Assembly: GCA_027574665.1 (NCBI GenBank)
Contig: CM050655.1
Location: 13,821,170 to 13,885,169, forward strand
Origin: Rhynochetos jubatus
Lineage: Eukaryota; Chordata; Aves; Eurypygiformes; Rhynochetidae
Length of the DNA: 64,000 nucleotides
Reading direction: 5' to 3'
The notes under the pieces were generated by a model. The model was not told the DNA's origin. It saw only the letters and a program-made list of their open reading frames with translations, and made no database searches. Positions 42,119 through 53,940 of this stretch are shown piece after piece. The translations under genes and the position numbers were made by a program. The first letter of the stretch is position 1. Each line of letters begins with the position of its first letter.

Positions 42119-44061
42119 CATGCATGACTACGTGTACGTTAGGCATCCCAGAACAGACCTCATCATAGATCAAAGTGGGTGTTACGTAAGGAACAGGTGA
42201 TACGAAATTAATTAAGCTTTATCAGAGATTTCTAACACAAGCAAGTGTTTTGCGGTCTAGTCAGCATGTAAATGCTTTCTTGAAAAAAAGCAGACAAGTG
42301 TTCACAGAAATTTAAGCACTTCCCTTGTTTTATCTAAATTTGAGGACAGATCTACAGGGGATGACCCAGTGTGCACAAGTTACGTTCAACACGCTGAAAA
42401 TGTGTACAAGAAGGGAGTACCAATGGCAGGATCGGGCCTTTGTCGAAAGACCCCATTTGTTACCACCGCTTTTGAAAATAACTGGTTTCTGAACTGGAAC
42501 ATTACATCCACTACTTAATAGCTTACATTTTGATGCTTTTTCCTAGTGCTGTCAATAATGAAAGTCATTTTGCAAATCCTACCAAAAAAAGGCCATAGCT
42601 ATGCATTTTTGAAGCACTTAATTTTTCTCTTTTCTCTGTCCAAATTTAATCTGATTTGGACAAAATGTGTATCAGTAAATCATACGGTATTTTTATTTTC
42701 TTTTTCTGTAACTGCCTAATAAGAAACAGATTTTGAAATGGGGTGTTTTATGGAGTTTGTTCTGCATAACAAAGAAATTGTGTAACAACTTTGAGACGTT
42801 AATTCTGCTCATTATAAACACTGTAAAGATGCGTATTCTTCTGTTGCTATAAAAGTTGATGTTACACCATACTGATGCAAATATATGTATCAGTTCAGAT
42901 TTATATCTTAAGTGATGATGATATTCTAGGACGTTAAATAATTATAAATAAAAAGGCCAGCTTCATTATTTGAGTACTGCAGGTATCTGCAGTTTGTTCA
43001 ATATTTTGTCCAAAAATATCTGTTTGGAAAGTGTAATGGGATTCAGCCATCTCCTATTACTTTAGCATACAGTTTGTGTCATCTGTAGTGAGAGAAAGTG
43101 AGTTTTCTGTTTTAGAAACTACCAGAAATGAGAGTGATGTTATGACTGTAATTCGTCATTTCCAAATTGCCTACATTTGCAAAATCAGTTGTTTCAATTA
43201 TTATGTCTGTAAAAAACACAGCACTTTTTATTTTTAGTGTTTATAGCACACATAAATTCTCTCTGAACCAATTCTTGTGTTTCCGTGGCTTAGTCGGTAA
43301 CAACTTACTCAGACTTGTGTGATGTTTTCACATACAGAACTCTCACTGGCTTGAATGGGCTGAAAAATGTCCAGAGAACAAAGGTTAAAAGCAATGCTCT
43401 GGAACTTAGTATAGTGGCGCTCTTAAATTATCATTGACACCACCATCAAATATACGAAATATTTCCGTTTAAGTAGCAAGGAAGCTAAAGAATGAGAGAA
43501 CTTTTTCTCTCTTCTTCCCAGTAGTTAGTTGCGTGATAAAATAAATACACACATATATAGATTTGTCGAAACTGTGTTTACTTATTTGTGTACTCAGTGG
43601 TACTGTGGCAGTGTAAATCTTACATAGGCATGATAACCACAGGTTTTCTTTCCCTTGCCTGGACAAATAACGAGGAGCTCTGGGCCAGTAATAGTTCAGA
43701 TACATGATTCTTTATGACATTTATTTATCTAGCAGATATAGAAACTCATACAAGACCTTTTTTTAAAAAGTTCCGTTGTCTCTTTTCACCTATTATCACT
43801 GTAGTCTATATTTTGAAATCCTACAAGATGTAAACAGTGCGTTTGTTTGTACTATGCACAGCTTATACAAAATGAATCTTGCTCCTTTGCAGTATACAGG
43901 GGAGTTGATATTACCACCCTTCTGTGATGTCATCACATCAAACTCAAACCTATCATACAGGCTGAATATGCAAAAAGTATAGGTCAGTGGGGATGGTGTT
44001 AGATACAGTATATATGGACATTTGAGAACGAAACTCCTGGTTCTAAGAAGTTGCTGAGGGA

Positions 44062-44083
44062 TTGAACCATTGGCATGGTTCAA
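44062..44083. repeat. Short perfect inverted repeat (9-bp arms)
   Basis: TTGAACCAT and ATGGTTCAA flank a TGGC loop. With one bulge the stem extends through GAT/ATC. It lies in intron 2 and may be chance. Confidence 0.6.
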
Positions 44084-47000
44084 AATCTTCTCTGGGAAGG
44101 AACTCTGTGGACACAGGTCCTAGACCTCATTTATTGCATGTGTCATTCCTCTTGTTAATCTGGGCAGTAATGGATTAACAGCAAAGGCAGCAATAGTTTG
44201 TACTTGTAGAGGTCTAAGCTGAGCTCCAGTGAAGCACCTCTGTGTTCAAAGTTTCCAAACTGCTCTAACCTCATGGATCTGCCAAGCACCAGTTCCGTCT
44301 GCTGGTGTCTCTGCTAACTTTATTCAAGTGCTGTCAGATCCTTTTGTGAAAATCTGTCACTCAAAAAATACATGGCTCCAGCCATGTTCTCCTGAATGCT
44401 GAACAAGGAGACTGCTCTGATCCCTGTGCCACTGTCAAGCTCTCTGAAAAAAATCTTCTGTGACTTTCTACATAGGCAAGGAACTCTCACATCACGGAGA
44501 CTTGGTGGAAAAAAAACCCCAACAGGCAAATATCACCATTCTGCAGTCAAATCCCTGCTGCACAACAACTGTTTAGTCCACTCCCTGGGAGATACAGAAC
44601 TGTTACACAGTGTGTTTCCCAATTTTACACTGTACTCGTAGAGGAAAATGCATGTGCATGCTCACAGAAGTACAGACACACTACCACAGACACAGACGTA
44701 ATGGGAAACATTATTAGCCTCATTTTGCACTGCATTTTTAAATCTGTGAATGAAATGTATGGCATGATCCGTATTAAGGAGGCCAACAGTGGGAGTCTTT
44801 CCATTGTCAACAGTGATCTTTGAAGCAGATCCTGTACAACTGAAGTACCTTGAAAACACATATCCGAGTCAATGGCAGTAGTACATAATTACTGTGGCTG
44901 CAGGAGTTTGAAGAGATTTGCTTTTGTGGTTTCATGCAGGATGTGGAAGAAATCAGTGTCAAGCTGAGTTTAGTCCTTTCTTCTTAGTCCATAGCTTGGT
45001 CTGCCAGATGATGCTGCCCCGGAGCTTTCCCTCCCTGTGGTCAGATACAGTGGATCTTTGGCAGTAGAGTTGGCTCAGCAGGCAGCTATTTGGCTGCAAG
45101 ACTGCAGTGACTCTCATGCCTGAAGCATTAATCTGATTTGTCCTGTGCCTTATGGTTGTGCAAGGATGACAAACGTCTGCGAAATGCAATCCACAGCTGT
45201 GCTTTTTCCAGGTACCAAAGCCTGGCTAAGATGGCGATGATGAACAAGCTGCCATCTTTACCAAGACAGACAGACTTTACCTTTCTGGGTTTTGACTTAG
45301 AGTTCTCAATTTTGCAAAAAACCCAAACAAACACAAACCTCTTGAAATTTATTTTGCTTTTTAAGTGGAAGACGATGTTTCAGAGCACTCTGGAATGAAA
45401 GGTTTCAAAGTCAAAAACTTTGAAAAATCTTAAAATCCACTCTGAAAATAATGATTTTTGACAGTTGTTACATTTTATAATAGTCTTTTGGATATCGGGT
45501 GATGGCTTCCAAATAAACACATCTTTTCTCCATTGAACTGAGGGAAATACCGGTATTCGTGTTCAGTTATAGGATATGGGGTCAAGCTCTCCAGTCCCTC
45601 AGGAATCTGAAACAATGTGTGGCTCAATTTTGCTGGCTCCATTAGTTTTGGATTGGAATATACTTGCTGGTGTTTGTTATGGTGCCGTATGGGTGTCTCT
45701 TGTTTATGCTTCAATTTTGTTGGCTTAGAAAGTTATTAGAGGCCTGACTGTGCAGTCTCTGATACGAAGGAAGTGGTATTCGAATCACTAAAATCAGTAT
45801 TCCTCTTACAGAGGTAAAACTGAAAATATGGGACATGAATTTAGGTGTCATTTTCTTTTACTACATCTCTGGTGCAGCAGCACTCATTTTAGTAAGACCA
45901 GTACTGACACAGAACGCGTATGCCGGTACCACCAGGAGGAAAAAGCCGTTATCCTCTACTATATGTAACTGTTTTCAAACTGCATATGGCACTGCAGGAA
46001 ACAATCTGTGTATGTCCAGCCCCTCAGTTATTTATCTTTGAAATACATTTGGATTCTTTAACCCGTTTTGTATAGTGCATATTTCTTAGCCTAAATATAT
46101 CTCTCTAAGAAACTGTTATCCTCAGGTGTTCATTCTGTAAATACCTTTGCATACACAACATACTACTTTCATTTATTCATATTTTTCCACTCATAACCTG
46201 CATAAAATTATTTTAGATGATTTGGACTTGGCTAAGAGTTTTTAAATTACTTTTTTACCACATGCAGCCACTTTGACAACTCCATGATATCAAATATACT
46301 ACAAAATTTATTGCAGGGTTGGGGTTTGTTTTTTCCTCACATGCTTGAACTTAGCCCTGCCAAGTTTTCAGCATTTCTGAGTTTAGCTGGCTATATTTGC
46401 TCAGATAATTTCTACTTTTATTATGAAGACTTGCAGAAATCTTGTAACAAAAGTATGGGGGGGGGCTGCAATTTTTTCACATCCATTTTACTTCTGGAAA
46501 TGTAAGCTGGTTAAGAGTCTGAATCATCAGAAAATACTCCTTTCTCTCTGTTTTGGAAATTCTGAATAAGCTGTGCATGCCATGGCTTTGAATCATTTAT
46601 CAGAGAGGCAAGTAACTTGGACAGCTCGCTGTATGGGAGTAGGGGCTCCAAACAGCCCTGCTTTGACAGCATGCTCCCCAAGTACTGGTTTTAAAACCGT
46701 GGCTATAATATGTGCCATATATGTCCAGTTGTTTGGTAAACTAGGTGCTTGGAAAGAGAATACTGAGCCCTAACAAACCAGAATAGGAGCAGTTACATAG
46801 TGAAAAAGAAAACAGAAATATCTAGTGACCTGTGTCTGTGCCCCTTTCCTGTCTAGCGCACTACTCAATACTGCATTCCCAAAAGTCTGGAAGAGGCAGC
46901 CAAAACCAAACTCCTCCTTCAGCACCATCACTAAACTGCTATTACTGGGGTTCTGTCTTTATTACTGACACGAGTTCAAACTTCTTTTGCTGTGGGAAAT

Positions 47001-48199
47001 GCAACATAAACAGATGCGATAAAGGCGAATCCTGTAAGAGGGCATGCTTGTTTGGTCTTTGCAGCGACCTAGGGATGGAATCTTGGGTCCCGGGCGATGG
47101 TTGCCAATGGACTGTGTGACAGGTGGTGGAGGATCACCTGCCACAGAATTTGAGGTTTCACTGAAGTTTTCCAACCTTGTTTGGTTTACTTTTGAATCTT
47201 ATTTGCATATTTATTATCTAGATAAATTCAGGTCGGGTGCCCACTGACCACAAGGGGCGTACTGGGAAAAGAATGCTGTTTAACTGTAAACCCTTACAGA
47301 TACCTGGCATTTCAACTGAACAGGGTTTTGGCATTGGTAAACCCTCAGCTGGGTCCGGGTTGAGCACAGTGATTCAGGGGAGACTGGGGAGGGGAGAAAT
47401 TAATTTGGGATCTCTGAAACATGACCTGTTGAAAGAGCGAAGAACCATTGTTGTTTGCTTCCACAAAAAGGCATATTAATAAACTGCAAATATGTAGAAA
47501 AACTTGCACAAAAGGCACAGTTTGTCTTCCAGGTCCACAGCTAATGAGTCCAGAGTACTGGACTGCAACTAGGCTGCTCTTTCCAACTGTGAGGCATTGA
47601 AATAGAGTGCCTGGGCAGGCTCCGGATCACTGGAAAACTTTCAAAACAGTACGGATAAACACACATTGGGATTTTCACAGGTGATCCTGTCCAGGGACAA
47701 CTGAGAGAACATCCTAAAGCATGTCTCAGCCTTGTTTCTGCTGTTGTATATCTCCATGCTAATAATACAATTCATTATCTTAAACGTGCATAATTTATAT
47801 TTAAAACCCATGTGCAACAGACCAGATCCAAATCCCGTGCAAATCACTGGGAGACTTTCATAAACTCCTTTGAAGTGGACTGAACATTAGTCTAAATCTG
47901 AACTCTGTTTACCAACAATATGGTATTTGCTTAGTTTGCAGTAAAACTCCTGATAAACCATAATTAAGTGCTTAGTTTTGAAATGAATACTGCAAGCATT
48001 CCTCTTGAGAGGATAAGTAACGTCTGGTTTCTAGCCCTCCACAAGCTGATTTATAGATAAGGGAGAGCGAGAACTACCAGGTCAAAACCACACTAGTTTA
48101 TCAATTCCTCATTCGCACTGATAAGAAAGGAGTACTGGAAGGTTAAGTGAATCATGTTTTCTCACTTTGTAAGAGTATTTTGGTTCCGTGTGAAATACA

Positions 48200-48365
48200 G
48201 ATTGTGGAATTCTCATACGTTTGGAAGCATTCAAGATTTGGCTGGACAAAGCCCTAGAAACCTGATCTGAACCCAGTGTTGGTCCTGCTTTGAGCAGGAG
48301 GTTGGACTTGGTGATCTCCTGAAGTACCTTCCAAAATCAATGATACTGTGATTCTATTCTATGAT
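48200..48365 (+). mobile_element. CR1 LINE 3'-end fragment, sense
   Basis: This follows the 3' end of avian CR1 elements: GGAAGCATTCAAGATTTGGC then TGGACAAAGCCCTAGAAACC, the diagnostic TTTGAGCAGGAGGTTGGAC, then GGTGATCTCCTGAAGTACCT. It ends in the typical short tandem tail GTGATTCTATTCTATGAT. Only the last 165 bases or so are kept, as expected for a 5'-truncated copy, with no coding part. It has the same orientation as ZCCHC24, in intron 2. Confidence 0.85.
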
Positions 48366-51300
48366 AATTAACTAAATTTTCATGCTCTGTAATAAGAGAT
48401 CAGTGATTTTTCTTCAAGATCTCTGTATCTCCCAGCTCTATCACAATCCTTCCTCACTGTGCCATTAAATAAAACTCTTGCAAAGTACAGTACTGCTAAA
48501 ATATAAAAGTTGAAGCAAACAAGTGTTTATTACAACAAATTCAGAAAACAAAAGACCCTAAAAGTCAGAAACAACACCTTCTAAAATTTCCATGCACAAA
48601 CACTTTCTATAGAAAAGTAGCTTCATTTAATCTATAAAGTCAATCAAATAACTTTTGTTTTCAAAAGGAATTTTCTCTAGGAAAATGTCTATTTCAGCAA
48701 GGTGAAAAAGCAAAAGGTTGAAGCAGACATCTGAAGTGGAAGAAACACTCTTTGGTTTGCAATGTTTCATAAGTTTCATTTACTCAAATGAACCTTTATA
48801 TCTTTTATATATCGTTTCCCAGCTTCGCAAAAGTGAAAAGGCATTTTCTGATAATCCTCATGCCCCTTTAAAGAAGGCCTGCAAGGTCTGAGTAGAGGCT
48901 GGGATGGTGTCAGATAAACAGGGCACGCTCTGGCTGTTGAGATAGTGACTGTCAGGGGAGTGAACTGGCTTGTCTCTCCCTCCCCTTTCCTTTTAACGTA
49001 CTGTACAGAGGAGGAAGATGGCAAACAGGTAAGAGCAGTGAGGAGCGAGAACAAATCACTAAAGGCAGAGCAGCAGTTTCTGCTGGCAACAGCTCAGCTT
49101 CTCCTTGCTTTTCCGATTGTCCCAGGACAGTCTGTAGGTTGTAAGGACACAAATCCAACCCAAGGGGCGCCTCTTATTTTCCTGCTGTCAAGATGTACCA
49201 GTCAGTCCTGCCTTTTTCTCCTGTTAATGTTACTTCCCTCAAGAAATTAAGATACTAAATGTAAATTAATCCCTCTTCCGTTCCCCTGGTATAGTGCAAG
49301 TATTGGTGCTATTCTGCTGTATCTGGCTTACACCAGTAAATGTAAAAGGAATCTTACATATTTCAATATGGCCCCTTTTATAGCTATAAGAAGGTCCACT
49401 ATGAGATGAGAACAGAGTTTCTTAGGTAACTAATGCCTATCTATGCTTTGTAGGATTTTATATATCCTTCAGACTAGCTGAGTGACCTAGGCCAGAAGCA
49501 GGAGAGAAAGCAGCACTGCATGGATGAGGAACACTAGTCTTAGTGCTGTACTGGCGCATGGATGGCAGCCTCTCTGACATCGAGTTCAGGAGGCATCATG
49601 CAATCCAAATAGTGCAGGTGGTGCTTTTCAGAGCAGTACTACCTACAGGGTATGCTATGTGTGTTGAGTTCACTCATAACCAGCAATCCTGTGGCTACAA
49701 AGGAATACCTGAGGCATATAATTGGTTTAGAAGTCATGGCATCTGTTGGAGAAGAGACCATTTGATCTTGGTAGTGATGCTAAGATTCAAGGGCTTGTTT
49801 AGCCTTGTTTGCAATCCTAAGGAGGCTTCCCTCTATGTGTAGAGTAGCTCTCCATCACTGCTCCCTCCCAGAAGCAGCACGTTTTGATACAGCTGCCATG
49901 TGCTGGCCATGCAGCCAAAGCCACATGTTTTAGCCTTACACTAGCGGGATTTTAGAGCAGATGGCATAAAACCTGACTGCAGGTTCTTTGTTGCAGCAGC
50001 CCCCGTCAGGGCCTACCTGTGAAAGGGTAGTGTCTGTAGGTTTGCTGAAACACCAGACCTGGAGACTGCAGACCTGTGAGCCCAGTCATGCTAATTTTCT
50101 CGCAGATTCAAGTGAGAACAGAATCTGTATTTATTTTGAATTTGTTTTTTGACATAGGGCCATTCCTAATGCTTTCAATATTATAAAAACTGTTGACTCC
50201 CTAAAATTAGCACCATTAAGCACTCACTTCCATAATTTTGTTTTTCCCTGTTTATATTCTGGACGTGTTAGCTCTGACTCCACTCTACACTCAGAAATTC
50301 AATATATTTATGTTGTGCAAATGTGACTCTGAAACCTAATAACTTCCCCCACTGTAAGACTGAAAGAGCTGAGAACAGAACTTCAGTTCACAGACACACG
50401 TCCTGTTTCACCTCCTAGGCTATTTCTCTGCATCAGCTCACCAAAACCAATACTAAATATCTCAACTTTTTTGATTTATTTTTAATAGCAAAATACACCT
50501 TGCAAAGAAGTAACAGTCAGCTTTGTTGATAAGCTTACTGTAAACTTAGTTCCTTAACATTTTATATTTTACACTATAAATTATCTGTCATGTTACTGAT
50601 AGAAGACTGTTACTAAGGAGACATTTCGCAGGCTTGTAGAAGATGGGTTTTTTCTTTAAAAAACAAGCTATTTCTTCCAAATTTGCTTCATGGAGCAGAA
50701 AAGCTAAAGTGTTTGTATAGTAATTAGAGAAAACAAAGAACAAGCCTTTCATTTCAGAGCCTGGTCAGTGCCAAATTATTAGCTAAGGCAATAAAGCCCA
50801 TAGACACGCACTTAAGCTGAAACATTTGGCGTTTTTAGCACAAATATCAGACACTTTGGGAAGAACAGTCTTGATTATTTGCTCATCCTCAGATTTGCCC
50901 CTGATTTTCGATAAAATACTTGTTGCTCTCTGTTTCTATCTCACTCTCTGACTGTGGAAACATGCATAGGGGTACAGCAGCACCTTTTGAGATCTGCTCT
51001 TTTACTGAGCCCTGTAAAAAATTTCTTTTTCATTCTGCAAAGAAAGACCACATTTCAACTACACTTAGAGGTGATCTCAAGCTGTGATTTTGGACATGAG
51101 TTCAGACTAACATTTTCCAGGTTCAGGGGTTTCATATACAAAGTACTGGTTTCAAGTCCATTTCTAATTTTAACCCACGTTGCAGGTGTGTTAACTATAG
51201 ATAAAACTCTGTGACAGCACAGGCAAATAAATAGTCCACCTGAGCCAGCGTACCCACACCACCTGGTACCCAACAACAGCCAGCCCAAGTGCAGACTCAA

Positions 51301-51923
51301 CCCTCCCAAACACTGCCCCATGGGTCTTCATGGGTGAGGAAAGAAGACCCTCAAGAATCTTCATGGTAACCTATGCGATGGTTTTATACAGCAGTCATAT
51401 TACTCTTACTCCTAAATGCCTCATTAGAGAGAAAAGCTGCTTTCAAAGAAAGGGCAAACAAGGCTTTTCCAGAATAATGAAGGAGATTCATCATTAAGGT
51501 AGCAAGGCAGCTTTGGTGTAGGATAGTTTTAAAAACCACAGTTTAATATTAGTCATTCCAGACCTGCATTTTGTATTTCTCAATGCAAGTTAGAGCTCTG
51601 CTATTTAAAACAGATCTCTGTAAATCCTGGTTAAGAAGTTCAATAGGCAAAATGACTAATGACAAAACTGCACTGCTGTCTTCAACATTTTTACCAAGAA
51701 TCATGAAAAATTCATTCCTCCTGTTGTGTCATGTCTCCAGGCCTGATTCTCCATACCCTTGACATGAAGACAAACCACCACCAAAATGCTCACGCTGGCT
51801 TTTGCGCTGCAGCTGCCACTTGTCAAAGTGTTTACACAGAACATGGGAAAGTAGAGAATCGAGTCCAGGAATTTTCAGGTTTCCTTGAAAATGGGTAGTT
51901 ATGTAAATGTAGGGGTTCATTCT

Positions 51924-52011
51924 TATCCTGAGATTGTGATATGACTGTGACAGGTGAAATACATATCCACCTGCATCTCACCTGTGACAGGCATACAACT
52001 TTCTCAGGATA
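51924..52011. other. 88-nt imperfect hairpin, possible miRNA-like or MITE-like element
   Basis: The two halves are near-perfect reverse complements without any gap. Pairing position i with 103,935 minus i gives 32 Watson-Crick pairs out of 40 from 51,924 to 51,963, including a 10-bp perfect end stem (TATCCTGAGA / TCTCAGGATA) and an 8-bp inner stem (ACAGGTGA-type, 51,950 to 51,957). An 8-nt terminal loop lies at about 51,964 to 51,971. The mismatches are small symmetric internal loops, as in a pre-miRNA. A third arm copy, TCCTGAGA, follows at 52,027. No known miRNA is recognised. Alternatives are a small non-autonomous DNA transposon or a local inverted duplication. Confidence 0.55.
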
Positions 52012-53766
52012 GGTGATATCCATATCTCCTGAGATAGCATAGGGTGTTGTTACACATATAAAACTAACCTTGCTCCAATTGTAGAGCGTGCTACTCATTT
52101 TTGCGTTAGTGACCGAAAGTTTCCATCAGTTTTCTGCTAATTTCAGAATATTACACACTTGTATCCTATGTGATGTAATGTGGACATCAAATGTGTAGGC
52201 TGTGGTTCTGAAGAGGAGAGAGGCCTGTTTCAATTATGCCTGAAGTTTTCTTGGGGTGACTTGCAGGGGAGTGTGAAAGCCTGACTTCCACATTCAGTTT
52301 TTCTCTGTGATCTGTAATCACTCTGTGCTCCCAGCTTTTCACCATTCTGTAATTTTGTTTGATTCCTTATCCTAGACCCATCTGATCTTCTAAAATGTGA
52401 CCAAAAGCTTCTTGTCGATCGCTCTTCCTCTGGATGACCCAGTTGCAAACGATACTTTGAATCTCCTCATCTCTGCTTAGCGCCCTTAGAAGACAGGAAT
52501 CTCTGGGCTAGATAGCTTGGCACTCGTGGTCTGAGAGCCAGAGGTCCTTGTGCACCGGAGAGGAAGGACACAGTGGGCGGTAAAGTTGGATGTTGTATGC
52601 CTGCAACCATCAGCCAGAGCAAATAAGATGAGATAAAACAGTCATCCAGAGGTTGTTAGCGTAGCATCACACACAGGACTGACAGATGGTTACTGCTTGT
52701 ATTACTATTTCTGTTGCTCAGTAATAAACGCTATGGTAATTAATGAGTTGTAGTACACTAAACTTTAAACAAATTCTCTCTTTTGCTGGTATCATTTACA
52801 GCAGTCTCCTGAGTAGCAAGTCTTAACTGTAATTTTGTGGTTGGTTTGTGATACATCATTTGCTTGCATACTCTACTGAATATTTAAATAGAAGATGAGC
52901 CACTTACTATAAACCTGAAAAGTGGTGGTATTAATGTGAAACTAATGAAAAGGCTCTTTTTTTTTTTTAAATAATGTTGACATATGTAAGTAAATAATAT
53001 GACATTATCCCCTATAGCTGCTTGAGGCACAATATATCCAACTTAGCATAAGTGGGTACAGCTAATAAGGGCTGTACTGTGTATGCTGAGCTTACAATGT
53101 GACTCATATTTGTGTTTTTTTGCAAAGTTGGAGAGGAGAACGGGGCTTTTTTTATTTTTTAGCATTAACATAATTCTAACTCTCATCTGCTTTCTTCTGA
53201 GCTCCCATTCCTGATTCAGCACGCATGAGTCTGCTAATGAAATCCAGATGTCAGACAAAAAAACAATAAGCTCTCCCACCCATCTGGTGGATCAGGTTTC
53301 TCAGAGATTGGGGAAAAAAAAGAATCAGGAGAGATTCCTAGAATGTCTGAAACTTTAGATTTCAGTGTGTTTTCAGAGAGCAGAGGGCAACAGGGGGGAT
53401 GGTTTGGAGGTAAGACTGATAGCAAATCAAGATTCTTGGTGGAAAAGTGAGAATAATTCAAGTGGGTATGTTATCAGTTACTCTGAGCCCTAAACAGACC
53501 TAGTATATCCCAAATTCAGTGCTGCTACTGAAAAATTACATTAAGCATCACAAATAGCAGTGTTGAGTCAGAAATAAATAAGTAATGTGATGTAAATTAT
53601 TAAATTATTTTATTCCTCAGCTTTGCTGTTTCAGGGTCCCAATCCTGCCAGAGACTCAACAAACCTGGGAGGAGAAACATAACATCAGCCCCCAGTTTAC
53701 TTTGGAGGATTATTTGCTGAATTTTGCATGACTCTGGGCTTTCTCTCTTTTTCCACCCTCATCTTA

Positions 53767-53940
53767 AACCTAACCCTAGCACTAGGCCGGGCTGTACACA
53801 AGGTGCCCAAGCCCTTTGCAAGACCAAGACTTGTCCTCAGGGGTCAAGTTTTTCACAGCCCTTAGTTCTTTGGCAGCCTCTTCCCAGCCCAGATCCAACT
53901 GTCTCCTTCTCTTGACCCTAACCCTTACCATAAACCTAAG
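53767..53940. repeat. Two telomere-like CCCTAA motifs about 148 bp apart
   Basis: AACCTAACCCTAG at 53,767 and CCCTAACCCTTA at 53,916 (followed by TAAACCTAAG at 53,931) are degenerate versions of the C-rich vertebrate telomere repeat. Neither forms a long array. The equal flanking GGGC-TGTACACA / GGGCAGTCCAG context hints at a diverged 148-bp duplication, but similarity beyond the motifs is weak. Confidence 0.35.
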
